In this document: piece by piece, positions 20,206 through 27,323 of the stretch
Layout: every line of letters starts with the position of its first letter
Numbering within the stretch: position 1 is the stretch's first letter
Assembly (NCBI GenBank): GCA_013154005.1
Contig: JAADDK010000065.1
Span: forward strand, 1-40,176
From: Methanobacteriota archaeon
GTDB lineage: Archaea; Thermoplasmatota; Thermoplasmata; Thermoplasmatales; Aciduliprofundaceae
Direction: 5' to 3'
Length of the DNA: 40,176 nt
Position numbers and translations under genes: made by a program
Notes under the pieces: generated by a model
Database searches by the model: none
Seen by the model: the letters and a program-made list of their open reading frames with translations, nothing else
What the model was told of the DNA's origin: nothing

Positions 20206-20928
20206 ATGTTCGTTTTGAAGATAGGCGGTTCTGCGCTCACCGACAAAAAAACAGGCACGATTTTTGTGAATGAAGTTGCAGAGCGTGTGGCAAGGGAGCT
20301 GAATGATGAGCAGTGTGTGATAGTTCATGGTGTGGGTTATGTGGGCCACAAACTGGCAAAGCAGCATTCACTGCATCTGGGTCTGCAGGATAACCAGCTC
20401 GCGTGGGCGCGGCTCAGAGTTGAGGTTAAAAAGATGACCCGAATCATTGTTGAGAAGCTTGTGGAGCATGGCGTGCCCGCGGTGGAGGTCTCCTCCGCAG
20501 ATATTATGCGAGCCAGTAATGGTAAGCTTGTGAGCTTTGATGTGAGCATCATCGATGAGTTTGTGAAAAAGGGCTTTGTTCCAGTAATGCATGCCGACGG
20601 TGCGCTGGACGATGTTCGCGGGTTATCTGTCATTTCTGGCGATACCATTGTTACGGAACTCGCCCTGAAACTGGGTGTTTCACGCATAATTTACGGCACG
20701 GATGTGGACGGAATTTACGATGTGGAGGGTAAGGTGATTCCTGAAATACATGAGCTGTCCTCGGTTGAACTCTGGGAGGTTGACGACTTTTCTGGAGGCA
20801 TGAGAAAGAAAATAGAAGAGGCGCTGCGTTTGAAAAATGTAGATGTGCAGGTGATTAATCTCCGAAAAGACGGTGCACTGGCCGATGTGCTCGCTGGCAG
20901 ACATGCTGGCACACTCATAAGGAGGTGA
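20206..20928 (+). CDS. Isopentenyl phosphate kinase-like amino acid kinase family protein
   Basis: MFVLKIGGSALTDKKTG...IVHGVGYVGHKLA...VSFDVSIIDEFVKKGFVPVMHADGALDD...ISGDTIVTELALKLGVSRIIYGTDVDGIYD...SGGMRKKIEEA. TATA-like TTTTTATA about 30 nt upstream of ATG 20206. Confidence 0.85.
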   Translation: MFVLKIGGSALTDKKTGTIFVNEVAERVARELNDEQCVIVHGVGYVGHKLAKQHSLHLGLQDNQLAWARLRVEVKKMTRIIVEKLVEHGVPAVEVSSADIMRASNGKLVSFDVSIIDEFVKKGFVPVMHADGALDDVRGLSVISGDTIVTELALKLGVSRIIYGTDVDGIYDVEGKVIPEIHELSSVELWEVDDFSGGMRKKIEEALRLKNVDVQVINLRKDGALADVLAGRHAGTLIRR

Positions 20929-20932
20929 GACC

Positions 20933-21610
20933 ATGAGTCTGTGGATTGATATTGGAATTGGTGTGGCAGAACTGATTTACACATTCATAATAGTGTTCGT
21001 TATGGACGCTGCTGTGCGGCGCGGGTTTCCTCAGGACGTGTCGAGAAAGATAGTGCACATGTGGGCCGGCGGGCTCGTTGTGTTCTGGTTTTTTTACACG
21101 ACTCCCTACGGAAAGTACATATTCATGGCCACGCCTGCGCTGTGGGTGCTGCTTCTGGTGCTCACTGCACTTACCAAAGATGAAAATGATCCCACTGTGA
21201 AGAGCATGACGCGCACGGGCAACCCCAAAGAGCTGCTTCTGGGCGTGCTTTTCTTTCCGCTGATGCTCGTGATTATGACGTTTCTGGCGTATCGCACGCT
21301 TCCGGGTGCAGTTGCCATAGCCTCGGTGGGTTTTGGAGACGGCATTGCTCCCATATTCGGCAAGTACTGGGGCAAACACAAGTATCGTGTTGTGGGCAGG
21401 GTTAAAAGTATCGAGGGCTCAATAGGCGTGTTTCTGGGCACGTTCATTGTCTCCGAGCTCATAGCGCTGGTGTTCTTTGGTGCACCGTATCTTTACCCGA
21501 TTCTGCTTGCATCTGCTCTGGCAGTGGTGCTTGAAGCCATCTCGCCCAGCGATGTTGACAATTTCATAGTGCCCTTCGGTGTATGGCTTCTAATGCTCTA
21601 TCTTCTCTGA
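20933..21610 (+). CDS. SEC59/DGK1/VTE5-type (polyprenol/diacylglycerol) CTP-dependent kinase family membrane protein
   Basis: SRKIVHMWAGGLVVF, VGFGDGIAPIFGKYWG, GRVKSIEGSIGVFLGTF; multi-pass; GGAGGTGAG SD. Confidence 0.82.
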   Translation: MSLWIDIGIGVAELIYTFIIVFVMDAAVRRGFPQDVSRKIVHMWAGGLVVFWFFYTTPYGKYIFMATPALWVLLLVLTALTKDENDPTVKSMTRTGNPKELLLGVLFFPLMLVIMTFLAYRTLPGAVAIASVGFGDGIAPIFGKYWGKHKYRVVGRVKSIEGSIGVFLGTFIVSELIALVFFGAPYLYPILLASALAVVLEAISPSDVDNFIVPFGVWLLMLYLL

Positions 21611-21653
21611 ATTTTTTGGGAAATTTATTTATCCCTAAATTCAATACTACACT

Positions 21654-23342
21654 GTGGTATCCAGAATCAGAGTGCTGCCAGATGCGCTGGCAAATAAAAT
21701 CGCTGCGGGTGAGGTGGTGGAGCGACCTGCGAGCGTGATTAAAGAGCTTGTTGAGAACAGCATAGATGCGGGCGCCACCAAAATTTTCATCACTGTGAGA
21801 AATGGAGGCATCAAAGAGATTCGTGTGGTGGATAACGGAGCGGGTATGAACGAAGAGGAAGCAAAACTCGCGTTTCTCCGACACGCCACCAGCAAGCTCA
21901 GCTCCGAGGAAGAGCTGTCTCGAATCACCACGCTTGGGTTCAGGGGCGAGGCGCTGCCCAGCATTGCCTCCGTGGCAAAAGTTGAGCTGTACACCCGGCC
22001 AAAAGATGCGCTGGTGGGCACGCATGTGCTCATAGAAGGCGGTGAGTTCATAAAGGTGGAGCCCGGAGGCTGTCCGCCCGGCACGAGCATCGCAGTTCGT
22101 GAGCTATTTTACAATACTCCTGCACGCAGAAAGTTTCTGAAAACGCCACGCTCGGAGTTTGCCGCGATAGTGGGCGTGGTGGAAAAGTACGTGCTTGCAT
22201 ATCCTGCCATACACATAAAGCTCATTCACAATGGACGCACTGTCATAGATGCGCCCCCCGGTAAGGATATTGACCGCATACGCTCGGTATGGGGTGCAGA
22301 TGTGGCAGATAAGATGGTTTACGTGGAAGAAGATGCCCGGGTTTCTGTGCGCGGCTACGTGTCCAAGCCATATCTGAATCGTAAAGATAGAACGAAGATT
22401 GTGGTGTTTGTAAACGGTAGATACGTGAAAAATTCCTCTTTGCAAAACTATGTGGTGCAGGGATACCGGACCCTGCTGTTCAGAGACAGCTATCCATATG
22501 CGGTGCTTCATATCACCCTTCCACCGGAAGATGTTGATGTGAACGTGCACCCTGCGAAGTATTTGGTGAAATTTAAAGATGAGCAGGAAGTAAGAAAGCG
22601 CATTGATAAAGCAATCTGGAACGCGCTCACCGTGCAGGATAACATACCGACGCAGAGCAATGTGAAAGGAGAGCGTCGAGCACCCGTGCTTGGCGAGGTG
22701 AAAAAAGAGCGCCAGATGGTATTTGAGGTCAAACAGCAGAAAAAAGAAAAGAGTCTGTTCGATTACATATCGCGTGCCCGGCTGCCGGGCTACGAGGTGC
22801 TCGGACAGTTTGATGATACTTATATAATTGTCAAATCTCGTGATGCTTTAATTATCATTGATCAGCATGCGGCTCACGAACGCATTCGCTATGAGCGGTT
22901 TCTCAGGGAAATGCATGAGAAAAAGGTGCAGAGATTAATCGAGCCTGTGGTGGTCAATCTCGCAATGAGCGATTATGAGCAGATTCTTAAAATTAAAGAT
23001 TCGCTGGCAGAGTTCGGATTGATTGTGGAAGATTTCGGAGAGGGCGCCGTGGTGGTGCGCGGTGTGCCGCCGATAGTGAAGCGTGGCGAGATTGAAGAAA
23101 TTGTGCATGATATAATCTCGCTGGGTCCGGAGGCGGTGGATAGAAAGAGAGACGAGCTCATAAAATTGATGTCGTGTAAGGGCGCAATAAAGGCGCATGA
23201 TAAATTGTCCGTGTTCGAGATGGAAGAGCTCGTTGCTCAGCTTTTAAAATGTGAGAATCCGTACACGTGCCCGCATGGCAGGCCCACAATGATAAGGTTC
23301 ACGCCTCAGGAACTGGAGAAAATGTTTAAAAGAAAAGAATAA
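21654..23342 (+). CDS. mutL: DNA mismatch repair protein MutL
   Basis: GHKL ATPase motifs (IAAGEVVERPASVIKELVENSIDAGA, DNGAGM, TLGFRGEALPSI), DQHAAHERIRYE endonuclease motif, CPHGRP. GTG start. Confidence 0.97.
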   Translation: MVSRIRVLPDALANKIAAGEVVERPASVIKELVENSIDAGATKIFITVRNGGIKEIRVVDNGAGMNEEEAKLAFLRHATSKLSSEEELSRITTLGFRGEALPSIASVAKVELYTRPKDALVGTHVLIEGGEFIKVEPGGCPPGTSIAVRELFYNTPARRKFLKTPRSEFAAIVGVVEKYVLAYPAIHIKLIHNGRTVIDAPPGKDIDRIRSVWGADVADKMVYVEEDARVSVRGYVSKPYLNRKDRTKIVVFVNGRYVKNSSLQNYVVQGYRTLLFRDSYPYAVLHITLPPEDVDVNVHPAKYLVKFKDEQEVRKRIDKAIWNALTVQDNIPTQSNVKGERRAPVLGEVKKERQMVFEVKQQKKEKSLFDYISRARLPGYEVLGQFDDTYIIVKSRDALIIIDQHAAHERIRYERFLREMHEKKVQRLIEPVVVNLAMSDYEQILKIKDSLAEFGLIVEDFGEGAVVVRGVPPIVKRGEIEEIVHDIISLGPEAVDRKRDELIKLMSCKGAIKAHDKLSVFEMEELVAQLLKCENPYTCPHGRPTMIRFTPQELEKMFKRKE

Positions 23343-23344
23343 GA

Positions 23345-24271
23345 TTAGTGGTGTATTATCCGCACCAGAATGGCTTTCTGTGCGTGCAGGCGATTTTCTG
23401 CCTCATCGAACACCACACTGTTGCGCGAATCAATCACGTCATCGGTGACTTCAAGACCCCGATGTGCGGGTAGACAGTGCATGAATATGTAGTTCTGCTT
23501 TGCATGTTTGACGAGCTCGGCGTTTACCTGGAATGGTTTGAATACTTTCATTCTCTTCTCTTTCTCTTCCTCGTCGCCCATGCTTACCCACACATCTGTG
23601 TAGACAACGTCAGCGTCCTTAACCGCTTCCACAGGATCATGAGTGATGACAATCTTGGCGCCAGTTTCGTTTGCAATTTTCTTCGCGAGGCCGGTTATTT
23701 CTTTGTTGGGCTCGTAGCCCTCCGGGCAGCCAATGTAGAAATCCATGCCCATTATGGCAGCGCCAAGCATGAGTGAGTTGGCTACATTGTTTCCGTCTCC
23801 CACGTAGGCGAATTTCAGACCTGCGAGTTCGCCTTTTTTCTCTTTTACGGTCATCAGGTCAGCGACAATCTGGCAAGGATGCTCCAGATTATCCAGTGCG
23901 TTTATCACGGGCACAGTGGCATTCTCTGCCAGTTCCACCATCATATTATGGTCATACGCACGATATACAATTGCATCAGTGTATCTGGACAGCACTTTTG
24001 CAGTGTCTGCTATGGTCTCACCGCGGCCCAGCTGCATATCTCTGGGAGAGAGGTACAGCGCGTGCCCACCAAGCTGAGTCATCGCTACTTCAAAACTCAC
24101 TCTTGTCCGGGTGCTGGGCTTTTCGAAAATCATTGCAAGGCTTCTGTTCTTCAAAACCTGCTGCATCTCTCTCTCGCCCATTTGCTGTCTGCGCTTCATC
24201 TCCAGTGCCAGGTTTATGATGTCGGGCAGTTCTTCCTTTATGTCCACTATTGAGATAAGGTCCTTTTTCAT
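23345..24271 (-). CDS. argF: Ornithine carbamoyltransferase
   Basis: EKPSTRTRVSFEVAMTQLGGHALYL, NALDNLEHPCQIVADLMT, YTDVWVSMGDEEEKEKR, FMHCLPAHRGLEV. Confidence 0.95.
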   Translation of the reverse strand: MKKDLISIVDIKEELPDIINLALEMKRRQQMGEREMQQVLKNRSLAMIFEKPSTRTRVSFEVAMTQLGGHALYLSPRDMQLGRGETIADTAKVLSRYTDAIVYRAYDHNMMVELAENATVPVINALDNLEHPCQIVADLMTVKEKKGELAGLKFAYVGDGNNVANSLMLGAAIMGMDFYIGCPEGYEPNKEITGLAKKIANETGAKIVITHDPVEAVKDADVVYTDVWVSMGDEEEKEKRMKVFKPFQVNAELVKHAKQNYIFMHCLPAHRGLEVTDDVIDSRNSVVFDEAENRLHAQKAILVRIIHH

Positions 24272-24537
24272 TGAAGTTCACCTCTGGCGGAAAATCTCAA
24301 TGGAGTATTTAAATATTTGTCAGCGTCCGGTTTTTATGGTATTGTTAGTATGATATTTTATCCTGATTTTTTGTTACTCATGCAAACATTAATCCGTATG
24401 AATGTGTGAGAGGAAATCATTGATTTACTAATTAATATCTCATTATTTTGTTAATTTTCCGGCAGTTAACTTTATATGTTTCATCAGAGCTGTCCAAATG
24501 TGCACATTGATTTTAAATAACGCAAATCTTTATTTCC

Positions 24538-24768
24538 TTGGAGTGCATGGGGCACACAATGGAGGAAAACAGGTGTATTATTTGTGGCAAGAAACTTCAT
24601 GATCCACTGGCAGTTTATTGTGCCGAGTGTGAATACGAATTAAAGAGAGTGCGTCTGGCTGACGAAGAGTCTCTGGAGGAGTGGGTTGATCGGATGTCAG
24701 AGTCAAGGATGTATGCTCATAACGATACAGAATTCGAAAAGATAAAAACGCTGGATGCATGGTTTTAG
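24538..24768 (+). CDS. Small zinc-ribbon-like protein
   Basis: 76 aa ORF with two Cys pairs, RCIICGKKL...VYCAECEYEL; acidic C-terminus. Confidence 0.65.
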   Translation: MECMGHTMEENRCIICGKKLHDPLAVYCAECEYELKRVRLADEESLEEWVDRMSESRMYAHNDTEFEKIKTLDAWF

Positions 24769-25133
24769 TCAATAACTTTTACTTCTATTTGTTCTGAGTC
24801 TCTGTTATATGCCATCCACGAGTCCATTGTGAATGGGTGTGCCACGATAATATGCACATCTCCCGTACGTGCAAACATCTCTCTGTCTGCTCCGGACGGT
24901 ATTGGAAATCCTGAAGGGTGCGAATGCACACTGCCCACTATGGTGAAATCTATGGGCTTGGCAATGAGATTGTAGATGACCGAGCGCCCTCCGGACAGAG
25001 TGCCGGGCAACAGGACTATTTCGTAAATGATACCATGCTTCGCTCTGAGAAATGCCCCAAATTCGTCCGGGTACGAGGATTTTGCCGATTCCATAATTAA
25101 CCGCAGCACTTTTCTTCTGATTTTCCATGTCAT
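24765..25133 (-). CDS. JAMM/MPN+ (Mov34/PAD-1) metalloprotease domain protein
   Basis: Canonical HSHPSGFPIPSGAD (HxHx7SxxD) plus upstream Glu in YPDEFGAFL. Confidence 0.9.
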   Translation of the reverse strand: MTWKIRRKVLRLIMESAKSSYPDEFGAFLRAKHGIIYEIVLLPGTLSGGRSVIYNLIAKPIDFTIVGSVHSHPSGFPIPSGADREMFARTGDVHIIVAHPFTMDSWMAYNRDSEQIEVKVID

Positions 25134-25921
25134 CTTACCAGCATCCTCCTTTTAAGTTTTGTGAAAAATTTTGAGTCAAATCTTATAAATTCCGCATAGA
25201 ATTCTGATTTTTTCACAAACACCACATCTTCTGACTTCAGGTTAACACTTTTCTGGCCGTCCAGTACGAGCACGTTCTCTTTTTTATCGGGCATTTCGAT
25301 TTTCAGTTCACCCGTGGGCACTACAAACGCACGGGTGGCGGCTTTGAACGGTGCTATGGGTACTATCACGATGCTTTCGAGCGCCGGATACAGCACGGGA
25401 CCCCCAGCACTCAGTGCGTATGAGGTAGAGCCTGTGGGTGTGGATATGATTAACCCGTCTGATCTGATTTCATCAACGCATTCGTTATTAAAATGAATTC
25501 TGTAATTTCTGAGCTTTGCGATCTCTGAGGTATGTATTACCACCTCGTTCACGCAGTCGTAAAGGCGCTCTTTGTTCTTCCACACGGCAAGCTTCATTCT
25601 TCTGTCAATTATGTAGTCACCGTTTTCTATTCTCTCTATAGCGTCCCACAGATGCGCAGGCTCTATTTCGCTCAGAAACCCCAGCACGCCCAAATTCACA
25701 CCAAGCACAGCGCCTCTGGCGCGCTGCAGAGCAAGAAGTATAGTGCCATCTCCCCCAATGGTGATGATAATATCGGCGTTGAGTTCTTCAATTGGTGTGC
25801 CCTTCATCCCCATCTTTTCTGCCGTTTTCTGCTCGACCTCCGCACTTAGTCTTTCCATAACTTCCCGGGCCAGAGTGATGCAATCATCCCTCTCGGGATT
25901 GGCCACCACGGCAAATTTCAT
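25130..25921 (-). CDS. nadK: NAD kinase
   Basis: IITIGGDGTILLALQRARGAVLGVNLGVLGFLSEI and ISTPTGSTSYALSAGGPVLYP. Confidence 0.95.
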   Translation of the reverse strand: MKFAVVANPERDDCITLAREVMERLSAEVEQKTAEKMGMKGTPIEELNADIIITIGGDGTILLALQRARGAVLGVNLGVLGFLSEIEPAHLWDAIERIENGDYIIDRRMKLAVWKNKERLYDCVNEVVIHTSEIAKLRNYRIHFNNECVDEIRSDGLIISTPTGSTSYALSAGGPVLYPALESIVIVPIAPFKAATRAFVVPTGELKIEMPDKKENVLVLDGQKSVNLKSEDVVFVKKSEFYAEFIRFDSKFFTKLKRRMLVR

Positions 25922-26694
25922 TCTATCACCTTCTTCATCTCTTCACTGGCCAGTGCAAACACGTTTTTGCGGTCATCGAATTTGAGTTCCATCTCCAGGG
26001 GGGACAGCGTATCATCCAGTACCAGTCCACCAGCTTCTTTTACAATAAGATATGAAGCAGCGAGATCAACGATGCGGAGTGCTCCCCCCTCTGCAAATCC
26101 GTAATGAAACAGATCCGCTATGCCATCTGCCACCATAACCATTTCCAGAGATGCGCACCCCATATCTCTTACCCTTCGCGATTTTTTTGCAAGTCTGTAT
26201 GCTTTTTCCCATGCTTTTCTGCCCATGTACAGCACGAAAAGTCCCGTGCCGGGACGCACTTTGATGGGGCTGCCATCTTTATATGCCCCCCGTCCGCGCA
26301 CTGCCCAGTACTCGGTTCCAGTGGGTATATTTTTCACCAGCGCGTACTCCACGTCCTTGAGTGTGCCGGAAGTTATGGCAAGAGACACACTGAAGAACGG
26401 TATCCCCGATTCGGCGTTGTTCGAGCCGTCCACCGGGTCCATTATCAGGGTTCTGGTGTATCCCCTTTTCAGATGTCCCGCCTCTTCCGTGAATATGTTG
26501 AACGGCAGGTTATTGTTCTCAATGTAATTTATAATTTTGTCCTCCACAGTAATATCGATGAGTGAGGATCTGTGACCATATGCGCCGTCTCGCACTTTTT
26601 TAGCGGAGTCTTTACCGTATTTTTTTATGGTTCTGAGTGCCGTTTTACTGGCAAGGTTTGCAATGTTTCTGAGAATTTCGATGTAATCTTGCAT
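25918..26694 (-). CDS. Inositol monophosphatase / fructose-1,6-bisphosphatase family phosphatase
   Basis: IMDPVDGSNNAESGIPFFSVSLAI and LRIVDLAASYLIVKEAGGLVLDD. Confidence 0.92.
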   Translation of the reverse strand: MQDYIEILRNIANLASKTALRTIKKYGKDSAKKVRDGAYGHRSSLIDITVEDKIINYIENNNLPFNIFTEEAGHLKRGYTRTLIMDPVDGSNNAESGIPFFSVSLAITSGTLKDVEYALVKNIPTGTEYWAVRGRGAYKDGSPIKVRPGTGLFVLYMGRKAWEKAYRLAKKSRRVRDMGCASLEMVMVADGIADLFHYGFAEGGALRIVDLAASYLIVKEAGGLVLDDTLSPLEMELKFDDRKNVFALASEEMKKVIE

Positions 26695-26800
26695 GATATC
26701 GGTATGCTCTCGCTGCTATTTGTTTTTTTCCAAGTGTTATTTATGAGTTTTTAAGAACGATTTTAACTTTGCTAAAAAATAATAAGCACCTTATATCTAT

Positions 26801-26832
26801 GTTTTGAAGAGGTATGCTTGTTACTTCAAAAC
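26801..26832. repeat. Perfect 9-bp inverted repeat (hairpin/dyad)
   Basis: GTTTTGAAG - 14 nt - CTTCAAAAC in the intergenic region upstream of tRNA-Lys. Confidence 0.7.
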
Positions 26833-26921
26833 TTTGAATTTTACGGAAGATTTACTTTTGCCTCATGCTTATTTATTTTTTGAATCGTATTTTCAAAATT
26901 TTTCGCGATTGAGGGACAAAC

Positions 26922-26929
26922 TTTAAATA
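26922..26929 (+). promoter_or_regulatory. Box A promoter of tRNA-Lys (and probably the rpo operon)
   Basis: TTTAAATA about 39 nt upstream of the tRNA 5' end. No other TATA box is seen before rpoH. Confidence 0.6.
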
Positions 26930-26960
26930 TAACTCATATATGTAGGCACAAGTCCGAAGT

Positions 26961-27034
26961 GGGCCTGTAGCTCAGCTTGGTAGAGCACCTGGCTTTTAAC
27001 CAGGTGGTCCGGGGTTCGATTCCCCGCAGGCCCG
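26961..27034 (+). tRNA. tRNA-Lys (anticodon UUU)
   Basis: GGGCCTG/CAGGCCC acceptor, anticodon arm CCTGG-CTTTTAA-CCAGG, T arm CGGGG-TTCGATT-CCCCG; 74 nt. Confidence 0.96.
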
Positions 27035-27057
27035 TGTCCTCATGAGGTGATGAAAAG

Positions 27058-27309
27058 ATGAGATTCAATGTGCTCGAGCACGAGCTTGTTCCGGAGCATT
27101 ATTTGGTGCCAGCGGAAGAGGAGGATAAAATTTTAAAGGAGCTTGGGGCTAAAAAAGAAAATCTTCCCAAGATTCGGAAAAGCGATCCAGTGCTCAGAAT
27201 CCTTGAGCGCAATTACGGGCATATCCCCATCGGAAGCCTTATAAAAATCGTGAGAAAAAGCCCCACTGCTGGTAGAATTGTGGTTTATCGAGTTGTGGTT
27301 AGGGACTAA
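27058..27309 (+). CDS. rpoH: DNA-directed RNA polymerase subunit H
   Basis: FNVLEHELVPEHYLVPAEEEDKILKELG...LPKIRKSDPVLRILE...IGSLIKIVRKSPTAGRIVVYRVVV. Confidence 0.95.
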   Translation: MRFNVLEHELVPEHYLVPAEEEDKILKELGAKKENLPKIRKSDPVLRILERNYGHIPIGSLIKIVRKSPTAGRIVVYRVVVRD

Positions 27310-27323
27310 AAAGGTGAAATGTT

